From: Cecembia sp.
GTDB lineage: Bacteria; Bacteroidota; Bacteroidia; Cytophagales; Cyclobacteriaceae
NCBI RefSeq assembly: GCF_007126775.1
Contig: NZ_SLAP01000032.1
Span: 1 to 37,082, forward strand
Reading direction: 5' to 3'
Length of the DNA: 37,082 bases
Part shown: piece by piece, positions 1-8,643 of the stretch
Numbering within the stretch: position 1 is the first letter of the stretch
How the letters are laid out: the number at the start of each line of letters is the position of its first letter
Translations under genes and position numbers: made by a program
Notes under the pieces: model-generated
Seen by the model: the letters and a program-made list of their open reading frames with translations, nothing else
Databases searched by the model: none
Told to the model about the DNA's origin: nothing

Positions 1-318
1 AATTTTAAATAATATTTTCTTATTTTTCAAAATATGATTCTAATATAAACCTATTTTTGATAATTATACAATTATTTTATAGATATAGGTTTATTTTTAT
101 ATCAATAGATTTTCACACTGTATATTGGATGTTTTTACAACTTGAAAGAAAAATTGTAAAATAGAATTGGAATTTATTGCAATCTATAATTGGCATCAAA
201 GGATGGGAGTTTGAATCAATAATTTTTCCATTAGAGTAAATTCCTACCCCATGAATGTTTTATTTGTTAAATTGAGCACTATATACCAGTCAAACCAAAA
301 GATTTAGATGTAATATTC
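1..318. other. AT-rich intergenic region
   Basis: No gene is visible on either strand. The stretch is very AT-rich. It contains one inverted repeat, ataaacctat at 45-54 and ataggtttat at 85-94, separated by 30 bases, which could be a weak hairpin or an operator. A TATTTTTG at 52-59 fits the Bacteroidota -7 element, but I find no TTTG at the right distance and it lies 260 bases before the next start codon, so I do not call it a promoter. Confidence 0.5.
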
Positions 319-1200
319 ATGGAAAAGAAAAAACCAAATCAAGAGGTTTTCAGCCTGTATGACGATTATTGCCACAACAGAATAGAAAGAAGAGATTTTG
401 TAAAAAAACTCTCAGCATTTGCTGTGGGAGGCTGGACGGTTTCAGAATTGATGAGCTATCTTCTCCCAAATTATGCCGCTGCAAAGCGATTTGAAAGAAA
501 TGATTCCCGGTTGAAATCAGAATTTTTGGAATACAATTCTCCAAAAGGAGCTGGTAAAATGAGGGGCTTACTAAGCAGAGCAGCTGGGAGCAGTGAAAAG
601 CTACCTGGAATAATCGTTATCCATGAAAACAGAGGTCTTAACCCCTATGTAGAAGATACAGCCCATCAGGCGGCCCTTGATGGATTTATTGCTTTTGCTC
701 CTGATGCCTTGACCCCTTTTGGAGGTTACCCTGGTACAGATGATGAAGGAAGAACGCTGCAGGCTCAAAGAAACAGGGATGAAATTCTCGAAGACTTTAT
801 AGCAGGCTATGAAATGCTAAAAACCCATCCCGAGTGCAATGGGAATGTAGGTGTAGTTGGATTTTGTTTCGGAGCATGGGTATCCAATATGATGGCCGTT
901 AAGGTTCCAGATTTGAAAGCAGCGGTACCTTTTTATGGCGGACAGGCTCCATCTGAAATGGTGCCTTCCATTCAAGCCCCATTACAGTTGCACTTTGCAG
1001 AATTGGACACCCGAGTGAATGAAGGTTGGCCAGCCTATGAAGCAGCACTTAAAGAACATAACAAATCCCACGAAGTATACTTCTACCCTGCCGCCAACCA
1101 TGGTTTCCATAACCATTCTACCCCCCGCTACGATAAAGAAGCCGCTGAATTGGCATGGTCAAGAACCATTGAATTCTTTCAGAAACATTTGAAAGCTTAA
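319..1200 (+). CDS. Dienelactone hydrolase family protein, Tat-type N-terminus
   Basis: An alpha/beta hydrolase of the dienelactone hydrolase family (293 aa), which cleaves lactone or ester bonds with a Cys-His-Asp triad. The nucleophile motif GFCFG puts Cys at about residue 183. The likely acid is Asp230 (AELDTR) and the base His261 (ANHGFHN). Glu103 in HENRG matches the conserved glutamate of the family. The first 55 residues are an extra N-terminal segment with a twin-arginine motif (ERRDFVKK, Arg24-Arg25) followed by a short hydrophobic stretch, so Tat export is likely; this N-terminus is known in Bacteroidota members. The natural substrate cannot be read from the sequence. The gene converges on the DUF1080 gene, and the two stop codons share the palindrome TTAA at 1197-1200. 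Confidence 0.9.
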   Translation: MEKKKPNQEVFSLYDDYCHNRIERRDFVKKLSAFAVGGWTVSELMSYLLPNYAAAKRFERNDSRLKSEFLEYNSPKGAGKMRGLLSRAAGSSEKLPGIIVIHENRGLNPYVEDTAHQAALDGFIAFAPDALTPFGGYPGTDDEGRTLQAQRNRDEILEDFIAGYEMLKTHPECNGNVGVVGFCFGAWVSNMMAVKVPDLKAAVPFYGGQAPSEMVPSIQAPLQLHFAELDTRVNEGWPAYEAALKEHNKSHEVYFYPAANHGFHNHSTPRYDKEAAELAWSRTIEFFQKHLKA

Positions 1201-2084
1201 TTATCAGATGTGAAATCACCAAATCCCAATTGAACCAAACTTGCGTTCAGTTGGGATTGATTTTTTCTAACCCTTGAAAGATCCACCAGTTCAACCTTTC
1301 TAAAATCAATGGGATGACTTTCACTCTGGAGGGAAATAAATCCAGAAGTCAATGGCTTTCCATCGACCTTCACTTCCGGGTCAAATGGATTTACATTGCC
1401 TCCACCAATCTGAGGTTTTCCATAGCTCAATACGGATTTCCCTTCCAAAATATGATGCACTATAGAATCCCCCAAAACCAAAAATTCAGCAGTAACCCAA
1501 TCTTCTCCGTGGTAGGTCTTTGAACTTGAATTGACACAATGGGGAGTGAACAATTCTCCATCCATAATCACATGCGTTCCTGGCGTACACAGGTTACTGG
1601 TAGGTCTTTCATTTTCCCCATCACCACCCAAAAGCTGTCCTTCAACACAAATGGGGAAATCTTGTTCTTTCAGCATGCTATTTGGATCCTGACTATGTAA
1701 CATAGCACCTGAATTTCTAAGTGCCCAACCTTCTCCCCCAGGAGCTTGTTCACCGACAAAACGATATTCCACCCGCAGCAGGTAATGGGAATAAGGTTCC
1801 TTGTAAAAAATATGACCATACTGCTGATCAAAAGCTTCGTATCCGTCATATCTGACTTTCATCAAGCCATCCTCCACTCTAAAAGTATTGGCAAAATTCT
1901 CACCCAAATCATGTTTGGAAATCTTTATAAGCCAGTCATCCAAATCTTTTCCATTGAATAACTGTACCCATTCCATATTGGGATCTTTTTCATTTTCTTT
2001 TGGCCCAGTGCATCCCACAGTAGCCAGAAGCAATATCAGAGCGGTTATCTTGAACTTAATCACAGATTCATTCATCATAGTCAT
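1197..2084 (-). CDS. DUF1080 (3-keto-disaccharide hydrolase-type) lipoprotein
   Basis: A DUF1080 protein (PF06439, a laminin-G-like jelly roll) of 295 aa. The family includes 3-keto-glycoside hydrolases and putative glycan-binding proteins. The domain begins at WVQLFNGKDLDDW, right after the lipoprotein signal. The reading frame is open further upstream, to 2171, but I place the start at 2084. That ATG overlaps the stop of the preceding EEP gene (ATGA), and it puts a clean type II signal (ALILLLATVGC, lipidated Cys25) at the N-terminus; a longer protein would bury that signal. It is the last gene of the sulfatase-EEP-DUF1080 operon, which suggests translational coupling and surface degradation of a sulfated or phosphorylated substrate (inference). 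Confidence 0.85.
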   Translation of the reverse strand: MTMMNESVIKFKITALILLLATVGCTGPKENEKDPNMEWVQLFNGKDLDDWLIKISKHDLGENFANTFRVEDGLMKVRYDGYEAFDQQYGHIFYKEPYSHYLLRVEYRFVGEQAPGGEGWALRNSGAMLHSQDPNSMLKEQDFPICVEGQLLGGDGENERPTSNLCTPGTHVIMDGELFTPHCVNSSSKTYHGEDWVTAEFLVLGDSIVHHILEGKSVLSYGKPQIGGGNVNPFDPEVKVDGKPLTSGFISLQSESHPIDFRKVELVDLSRVRKNQSQLNASLVQLGFGDFTSDN

Positions 2085-2881
2085 TTTTGTTTGAATTGAA
2101 TAATGGCAAATACCGGTAAATGATCCGAATAAACAACATCGTTCATTATTTTGAATTCTTCCACTGACCACTCGGTATTTTTTGATAGCCAGATGTAGTC
2201 AATCCTTATTTCAGGCTTTTCAGTAGAGAAGGTATATGAGCTATCACCGAATAATAGGCCAGCATCATAAAAATGGGTACTCATTAAAGCATAGCCTTCC
2301 TCATCCGGTTCCAAATTAAAATCCCCGGCAACAATGACTGGATTTTCTGAGGATTTAAAACGCGCAATGATGGCTTTTACCTGAGCTGTTCTGTTTTCTT
2401 CAAATTCGTGGCAGAGGTGGGTCCCCGCAAAAGTCAGTGGTATTTCTCCTTTGTTTTTTGAATAGGCAATGGCCATACTTCTTCCTTCACCACCTTTAGG
2501 AATGGGAAGTTGGACGGCTTCAAAAGATGCGGAGCCCTTGCTTAATACTGCTTCTCCATAGCCGCCACCACTAAAATCAATGGCCTTGGCAAAGAATCCA
2601 TACATTTTTGTTTTATTTGCCCAAATATCAGTTAGATCCAAGGCTTCCCCAACAAAGCTTGCTGTCCTATTGGTCATACTGTCCACTTCTTGCAAGGCTA
2701 CAAAGTCAGGGTTTATCTCTTGGATAAAATCAGCCACTTCACACACTGTAGACTGGCCCATCGCGTACGGATTTTCGCCATGATAAATATTGTAAGAAAG
2801 GATGCGAAGGGTTTGCTGTGCCATTATATCCGTATTTAAAAAGACCAAAAATAGCAATAATTCTATAGCCCTGAACCTCAT
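2081..2881 (-). CDS. Endonuclease/exonuclease/phosphatase (EEP) family secreted protein
   Basis: A metal-dependent phosphodiesterase-fold protein of the EEP superfamily (266 aa). An N-terminal hydrophobic segment ending in MAQQ looks like a Sec signal peptide with cleavage after Ala. Family motifs appear in order: LSYNIYHG near the N-terminus, ALQEVD (metal-binding Glu), GTHL, VAGDFNLEPDE (catalytic Asp and Asn) and SDHLPV (catalytic Asp-His) at the C-terminus. All expected catalytic residues are present. Substrates in the superfamily range from nucleic acids to phospholipids and phosphosugars; its place between a sulfatase and a DUF1080 lipoprotein suggests catabolism outside the cytoplasm, not DNA repair. 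The sulfatase gene ends only 24 bases upstream. Confidence 0.85.
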   Translation of the reverse strand: MRFRAIELLLFLVFLNTDIMAQQTLRILSYNIYHGENPYAMGQSTVCEVADFIQEINPDFVALQEVDSMTNRTASFVGEALDLTDIWANKTKMYGFFAKAIDFSGGGYGEAVLSKGSASFEAVQLPIPKGGEGRSMAIAYSKNKGEIPLTFAGTHLCHEFEENRTAQVKAIIARFKSSENPVIVAGDFNLEPDEEGYALMSTHFYDAGLLFGDSSYTFSTEKPEIRIDYIWLSKNTEWSVEEFKIMNDVVYSDHLPVFAIIQFKQK

Positions 2882-2905
2882 ATTTCGTGGATTTTTATAG
2901 ATGGA

Positions 2906-4441
2906 TTATTCTTTATCTGACTTTTTATTGACCACATCTTCTAGCTTCTTTTGCATTTTTTTTAGGATTTCCATCTCTGATTGGGCTAAATTCCGTGTTT
3001 CACCAGGATCTTTCTCTGTCCAAAACAGTTGATCCTCCGGGTAAAAACCTGTCTCTATTTCAGTTCCCCATGGAACAATAGCAGGCCCATTATGTGCTGG
3101 GATAAACTTATAGCCCTCCTTATTGATCAAGGTCAGCACTCCCTGAATGGCTTCCTGTACCAATATGTCCCTTCCTAAAGAAGAGTCCCCCATGATAGCA
3201 TCCCAATGATTTTCGCTATCTATTGCCTGTTCTTTATTGAAATCCAAATTCAAAAATCCGGCAAAAGATGCCAGTAAATCTACCTGACTGATCAATGCAT
3301 CAGAAACACCATTTGATATTTTTTCCGGCCAGTGTACGATCATTGGAATTTTTGTACCTGCCTCAAAAGCACTGTACTTTCCGCCCCTCAATTTTCCTGA
3401 AGGCCTGTGATTGCCTATCTTTTCTTTGGCCCAATCCACATACCCATCATCCAGTACTGGTCCATTATCTGAAGTGAAGATAATGATCGTATTTTCATAA
3501 AGGTTAAGCTCTTTGAGCTTGCTTACCAACTCCCCTACTGACCAATCCAATTGGACAAGCACATCTCCCCTTGGTCCAAATTCGGTAGCCCCCTGAAACC
3601 TTTCATGTGCAATCCTAGGCACATGGATGTCGTGCGTCGAAAAATAGAGGAAGAAAGGGTTACTCTTATTTCTTTCCAAAAAAGCATGTGCTCTTATGAG
3701 CATCTCATCGGCGATGTCCTCATCTCTCCAAAGGGCTGATTCTCCACCTGTCATGTACCCTATCCGGCTGACACCGTTAACAATGGTCTGATCATGCCCG
3801 TGGGAATACATGGTGGTCAACAATTCCGGATTTTCACTGCCTGTAGGCCAATCACCAATTTTCTCCGCATAACTCACTTGAATAGGGTCATTATGATCGA
3901 GATTGACCACATGATGATTTTCCACAAATACGGTAGGCACACGATCTCCGGTAGCAGGTATCAGGAAAGCATAGTCAAACCCAATTTCCAAAGGGCCTGG
4001 ACTTATTTTTCCATTCCAATTGGGACCTTCACCTTCCCCTAAGCCCAAATGCCATTTACCTACTACGCCAGACCGATAACCAGCGCGTTGAAATACGGAA
4101 GGCAAAGTTTCTACACCTGGTTTTATCAAAGCCAAAGCGTCTCCAGGAGCCACTCCCCTGCCCTTTGTCCTCCATGCATATTCTCCTGTCAATAAGGAAT
4201 AGCGTGAAGGTGTACAGGTAGCGGAAGTAGCGTAGGCATTGGTGAACATCAAGCCCTCTGCTGCCAAAGCATCGATATTAGGGGTTTGGATTAAACCCCC
4301 ATAAACCTGAATATCCCCATAACCAACATCATCCGTATAAATTAGAACCACATTGGGAAGAGCTTGATTACTCTCTTTTTCTGGAGAATTGCAGGAAAAG
4401 CTTCCTAAAACGATTAAAATTATTAACAGAAGATTTTTCAT
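2906..4441 (-). CDS. Sulfatase (arylsulfatase family) lipoprotein
   Basis: A type I sulfatase (alkaline phosphatase superfamily, 511 aa) that hydrolyses sulfate esters. The lipobox GSFSC gives lipidated Cys17. The first metal-binding motif is IYTDDVGYGD (Asp37-Asp38). The signature CTPSR at residues 76-80 marks Cys76 as the residue converted to formylglycine, so a separate maturase encoded elsewhere is needed. Further metal-site residues are in the FTSDNGP motif in the second half. The length is normal for the family. It is probably the first gene of a three-gene operon with EEP and DUF1080. Subfamily and substrate (aryl sulfate or sulfated polysaccharide) cannot be decided from the sequence alone. 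Confidence 0.92.
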   Translation of the reverse strand: MKNLLLIILIVLGSFSCNSPEKESNQALPNVVLIYTDDVGYGDIQVYGGLIQTPNIDALAAEGLMFTNAYATSATCTPSRYSLLTGEYAWRTKGRGVAPGDALALIKPGVETLPSVFQRAGYRSGVVGKWHLGLGEGEGPNWNGKISPGPLEIGFDYAFLIPATGDRVPTVFVENHHVVNLDHNDPIQVSYAEKIGDWPTGSENPELLTTMYSHGHDQTIVNGVSRIGYMTGGESALWRDEDIADEMLIRAHAFLERNKSNPFFLYFSTHDIHVPRIAHERFQGATEFGPRGDVLVQLDWSVGELVSKLKELNLYENTIIIFTSDNGPVLDDGYVDWAKEKIGNHRPSGKLRGGKYSAFEAGTKIPMIVHWPEKISNGVSDALISQVDLLASFAGFLNLDFNKEQAIDSENHWDAIMGDSSLGRDILVQEAIQGVLTLINKEGYKFIPAHNGPAIVPWGTEIETGFYPEDQLFWTEKDPGETRNLAQSEMEILKKMQKKLEDVVNKKSDKE

Positions 4442-4599
4442 TGTCGCTATTTTCTTTAAAGTAAGCCATTTTTTGAAAAGTTAAAAACATAGACTGTCCA
4501 ATGTTAGAGATAATATTCATAGAAATGATATTACATTCTGGAATTTGCATCAACCATTTCAGGAATTTTTAGTATGTTTTGGAGCTTAAAACTATAAAT

Positions 4600-5829
4600 A
4601 TGCCGTTTTATATTAGAAAAGGATTGAATTTTGGACCAATAAGGGTCAATCTTTCAAAAAGTGGGCTTGGGTTCTAATCAGGAGTCAAAGGAGCGAGGTT
4701 GGGTATCAATTCTCAGGGGAAAACCTATCTTCACGGCGGTAGGCATGGCCTTTATTATCGCAAAAACCTTGGCAGTTTGCGGAAAAACGGGACAACGCTG
4801 CAAGGAACATATCGCAATCTAACGGAAACTGAGGAGATTTTTACCGATACTGGATTGAGCTATCCCGTTTTCAATACCCAAAAATCAAGTCTTCAAATTC
4901 CGGCACTGCCATATCCCGCCAATAAAAAGACTTTGTACCTTGGTGTGGGATTGATTATTGTAGCCTTAATTGTCAGCGTATTATGGTTAAAAATTTCATT
5001 GGGCATTGTTGGTGTAGTCCTGGTTTATAATCAAATGAAAACCCAAACGAAAGAGAATAACTTTTTAACAGCCTTATATACATTGGTTCATTTGGGACCT
5101 GAAGAAATGACAGGAGCAACCTGGAAGGACACAGTAGCCAAATTTTCTGAAAAAGACAGAATTGTATTGGCTTCGCAAGTCCTTCCTGCTTGGTTGGAAA
5201 AACAGATCCAAAAAGAGGAAATCATCACTTTGGATGAAATCAAGCAATTTCTCCCTGTATCTCCTGAATTGGTTACAGCTATAGCATTGGATACTTACAG
5301 AGATTTAGTGGCACAACTGATTTCAGATCACCAATTAACCAGTACAGAAGAATCCTTCATTCAAGAAGTGGAAAGCAAGTGGAACCTTCCACAAGAAGCC
5401 TTCACTGAAGAACAAAAATTGATAAGCCAATTTAAAAACCTTAGGGAAATACAATTCCAAGGGCTTCCTGAGGTCAACTTTACCAGGGATTTGGTAAAAG
5501 GAGAAAAGCCATTTTTTGAAGGAGAAGGCAGGTTGCTTAATTTGAGGACTTTAAACACCTGGCAGCAGGATAGGGTACGTTATAAAGAAATGGGCTATGT
5601 TTTGGATATGGAAGGAAGGCTAAGGATCAGCAATCGTGTCCTGGAAATACAGGATGAGCAAAATACCAGAACCTATGCCATCCGCCTAGTAGATGACATC
5701 CATCTTTCCGTAGAAGAAGGCGTAGTTGAGGTGTTTTTATCCAACCGAAAAAATCCTTTGGTAATCAGCAGCCCATTGCTTTTTGAATTCGCCGGTATTT
5801 TAAACAGGGTAAGTGAAATGGAGGATTGA
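4600..5829 (+). pseudogene. DUF4236 domain membrane protein interrupted by an in-frame TAA
   Basis: Reading from ATG 4600, the frame gives MPFYIRKGLNFG followed by VNLSKSGLGF, the start of a DUF4236 domain. It then meets TAA at 4675-4677 and continues in the same frame with SGVKGARLGI and HGGRHGLYYRK, the rest of the same domain. After that come a hydrophobic stretch (about codons 108-135) and a long soluble C-terminal part ending in SSPLLFEFAGIL. Everything downstream is open to 5829. At the stop position the family usually has a small residue such as Ser, and TCA to TAA is a single change. Three readings remain: a recent nonsense mutation, a sequencing error, or a shortened protein from the TTG at 4699 (376 aa) that lacks half of the domain. 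The function of DUF4236 is unknown. Confidence 0.75.
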
Positions 5830-5930
5830 TTTATTTTAGGCCAAATGGCTTTGTAAACCTAGCCGCTTAAAAAGATTAGCCTCGGATACACCAATTTTCA
5901 CTGATACATTCGTGGCAATGAGAAATTATT

Positions 5931-7148
5931 TTACCAATCTTCACTTGCCAATAAAAATACATGTTTGGCTGCGGCTATCATATTGGGAATGGAAGCCCAT
6001 TCATCAGGATACCCTCTTTGACCTCCTCTATCCCCTCCTAAACCTATCGCTGACACTCCTCCAGCAATGGCAATATTCATATTGCTGCTACCCGCATTGG
6101 ACATATTCGGCTCAAATCCCAAATGACGGCTGATTGCCATAGACTTTTGCACCAGAGGAGACTCCAAAGCACCCTCCAACTGCCCGCCCGGGGTGATTTG
6201 AATGGGCTCTAATCGCAGTTCAATATTGGTCTCCTCCCCTACTTCTTCCAAAATAGTCAATACTTTTTGCTCCATTTCTGCCAAAGTTTGATTATTCAAA
6301 CTCCGCAAATCCAGAGAGAACCAACCGCTTTCCGGTTTATGATTGAATACCTTCCCGCTTTCAATCATGGCAATATTGATTACTGTTCTGTCTTCCTTAT
6401 AATTAAGTTTAAATATCCTATCAATAGCTTTGGCTAAGGCCTGATTTACATTGGGTAGGCCTCCACCCAAGGAATGCCCGCCCGGCCCTTTGGCATATGC
6501 CTTATACCAATGGATTCCCAAAGCCCCATAGCTGATCCTTCTACCATCTCCCAAAATATCCACAAAACCAACAGCCTTACTTTTATATGCTTCAAATACA
6601 GCATGCATTCCCTTTAGTCCTGTTTCTTCCTGTGCAACCGCGGCAAAAACAAGGGTATATTTTGGTTTGATACCTGATTCAATCAAAGCTTCGGCTGCCA
6701 GCAACATGGCTACGGTAATGGAACTGGTATTGGTACCTGGACCTATTACACGGTCTCCATCGATATAGGGTAAACTATTTATATTTTTTTGATGGATGGC
6801 GACTGTTTCCAAGTCATCCAATGTACTGATAAAAACCAAACAGCTATCAGACTTTCCGGGAATAATACCCAATGCATTGGGCATATCATCAACTTGAACT
6901 TCTGAAATACCCACAGCTTTCATAAGCTGGGCGACTTTTTCCGCCCTTTCATTCTCCTGGCCGGAAGGACTGATGATTCCACCGACTTCCTCCAACATTT
7001 CCGCTGCCTGCTGAGATTTGGATGCAATCATCTTCATTCCCATCTCTTGTTGAAAACTTAGATGAGGCTCCTGTCCATAAACAACATGAACACAAATATT
7101 TTGTCCAAGTAGGAGGAAGAAAAAAACAATCCAAAAATTTAACTTCAT
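5931..7148 (-). CDS. M20-fold peptidase homologue with degenerate metal site, secreted
   Basis: A 405-aa protein with a Sec signal peptide (about residues 1-25) and the whole M20/M25/M40 metallopeptidase layout, including the dimerisation insert (YAKGPGGHSLGGGLPN). The general-base region EE at 174-175 is present. Other metal positions look lost. The HxD motif reads T109-L110-D111, the bridging Asp after GPG is replaced in GPGTNTSS (Thr141), the usual SSTDAN reads GSSNMN (Asn356), and the C-terminal His before DEW is replaced in RGYPDEW. Family knowledge therefore predicts no two-zinc catalysis; it may bind peptides or may have a changed chemistry. It lies just downstream of susD, from which it is separated by a terminator, so it probably has its own promoter. 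Confidence 0.8.
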   Translation of the reverse strand: MKLNFWIVFFFLLLGQNICVHVVYGQEPHLSFQQEMGMKMIASKSQQAAEMLEEVGGIISPSGQENERAEKVAQLMKAVGISEVQVDDMPNALGIIPGKSDSCLVFISTLDDLETVAIHQKNINSLPYIDGDRVIGPGTNTSSITVAMLLAAEALIESGIKPKYTLVFAAVAQEETGLKGMHAVFEAYKSKAVGFVDILGDGRRISYGALGIHWYKAYAKGPGGHSLGGGLPNVNQALAKAIDRIFKLNYKEDRTVINIAMIESGKVFNHKPESGWFSLDLRSLNNQTLAEMEQKVLTILEEVGEETNIELRLEPIQITPGGQLEGALESPLVQKSMAISRHLGFEPNMSNAGSSNMNIAIAGGVSAIGLGGDRGGQRGYPDEWASIPNMIAAAKHVFLLASEDW

Positions 7149-7186
7149 AGAATTCTTTTTTCAAAATGATCCATTGAAATGAAATA

Positions 7187-7219
7187 TAAAAAAAGCTGTC
7201 GGAAAAACCGACAGCTTTT
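7187..7219 (-). terminator. Rho-independent terminator of the susC-susD transcript
   Basis: A perfect 12-bp stem (aaaagctgtcgg at 7191-7202, ccgacagctttt at 7208-7219) with a 5-base loop. On the minus strand the 3' arm runs into a stretch of seven T. It starts 24 bases after the susD stop codon and lies before the start of the next minus-strand gene. Confidence 0.9.
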
Positions 7220-7242
7220 AATTTATAAATTATTGATAAGGA

Positions 7243-8625
7243 TCAGTTCCCGATATAATCATCCCAGTTCAACTCAGACTGAGGGTGAGGGAACTGTGTA
7301 AATACCGTTCCACCGTCAAAACTGACATCAATCTCGTTGAGCTTATTGTACCTTCTGGCATCAATCCAACGGTGACCCCAAGGCTCTAACCAAAGAGAAT
7401 ACCTTCTCTGATACAATATCTCATCAATCAGCGCATCTTGACCGGTACCACCGGTGTATTCTCCAATTCCGGCAGCATTACGGATAATGTTGATTGCCTC
7501 TACTGCTTGGGCAGTCTGGCCAAGATTGGCATGTGCTTCAGCTTTCAACAAAATCAATTCTTCATTTTTGATAAAAGGAATTGCCGCAGTATTGGTGGCC
7601 CAACGGCCATCTTGATGCGTACCCACCAATGGTCCAACATCTGTAGTTACCGTAACAGGAGCCACTGTTCTTTCAAAGAATTTATTAGCTACCCTTAAGT
7701 CACCAGGAGTAGCATCCCTTAAAACGGAAGGATGTACAACAATCATTGTGGTTACCAAAGCGTCAGGAACATAGAAAATAGGGTTGAAAACATCTGGCGG
7801 CGCACCATAAGGATGAGCAGGTCCTGCATTTAAATTACCATTAAGGTCCATGAAAGAACCTTCCAATGCTGATAAAACACCTGTCCAATCTTTCCTGTAA
7901 GCATTCAACCTTGCTGTTATTGCACGATTTACTTGCTTCAATCCTGCATTGGTATTGAAGCCTGCAAAACCTGATGTCAAAGTAAGTGGAAAATTACCTC
8001 CACCGGCAGCACTCAAATCTTGATCACCCTCATCCAATACCGATTTGATGAAATCAAGCGCTTGTTCGTAAGGGACAAAAGGACCTGGATTCAGTGGATC
8101 TGATACATCTATTCTGATACCATTTTGATAAACAAAATTTGCAGGAATCATAAACTGATAGCCCTTGATTGTTTTTGCGAGTCCGGATATTGCACTTCTA
8201 TCCGTCTGTGATAAAGTTGCAGCATTCTCAGCAGCCGCAATCAGCACTTCGGCCTGCTTAATGGCTTGATAAGGTGAAGCATAAGAACCACCACCTGTAG
8301 CACCAAACCCAAAATAGGCCCTATCTGGAGTCCTACCTCCTTGACCCAACCAATCTGTTTGGAATCGTGGATCGGAAGCGTTCAAATACCAAACTTCCCT
8401 TCCAAAAGTACCCCACGCGGCAGTTACATTAAAGACATATGCCCTATGACGGGCTTCCAATCCTGTGATGAGAAATTGGATTTGTTCCCTAGATGCGTTA
8501 TTGCTGACACTCTCAACCGAAGGATTGTTGGGATCAATTATTTCATCTAATTGTAGTGGATTACAAGCGAACAAACTGATTGCTGCCAAAGCCACTGTTC
8601 CGATATATTTTTTTATTGTTTTCAT
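7243..8625 (-). CDS. SusD/RagB family outer-membrane lipoprotein
   Basis: The surface substrate-binding lipoprotein partner of SusC (460 aa). The lipoprotein signal ends in LAAISLFAC, with lipidated Cys21. The N-terminal part (about 30-300) has the helical TPR-like SusD scaffold. The C-terminal SusD/RagB part carries the typical KNEELILLKAEAHANLGQ and IIRNAAG segments, the conserved EILYQRRYSLWLEPWGHRWIDARRYNKL-type region (residues about 395-425) and a short tail ending in DDYIGN. It is slightly shorter than typical polysaccharide SusD proteins. Its start lies 18 bases after the susC stop, so it forms a two-gene transcript with susC. The presence of M20 peptidase homologues on both sides favours a peptide ligand, as with RagAB, over a glycan (inference). 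Confidence 0.93.
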   Translation of the reverse strand: MKTIKKYIGTVALAAISLFACNPLQLDEIIDPNNPSVESVSNNASREQIQFLITGLEARHRAYVFNVTAAWGTFGREVWYLNASDPRFQTDWLGQGGRTPDRAYFGFGATGGGSYASPYQAIKQAEVLIAAAENAATLSQTDRSAISGLAKTIKGYQFMIPANFVYQNGIRIDVSDPLNPGPFVPYEQALDFIKSVLDEGDQDLSAAGGGNFPLTLTSGFAGFNTNAGLKQVNRAITARLNAYRKDWTGVLSALEGSFMDLNGNLNAGPAHPYGAPPDVFNPIFYVPDALVTTMIVVHPSVLRDATPGDLRVANKFFERTVAPVTVTTDVGPLVGTHQDGRWATNTAAIPFIKNEELILLKAEAHANLGQTAQAVEAINIIRNAAGIGEYTGGTGQDALIDEILYQRRYSLWLEPWGHRWIDARRYNKLNEIDVSFDGGTVFTQFPHPQSELNWDDYIGN

Positions 8626-8643
8626 AATGATCAGCTTTGGATT

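Noticed and set aside
1997-2171. Longer DUF1080 protein starting at 2171
   Set aside because: The extra 29 residues would precede the lipoprotein signal and overlap the EEP gene deeply; ATG 2084 gives the ATGA overlap and a proper N-terminus.
4675-4677. Programmed read-through or recoding of TAA in the DUF4236 gene
   Set aside because: TAA is not used for selenocysteine, no recoding structure is visible, and a point mutation or sequencing error is simpler.
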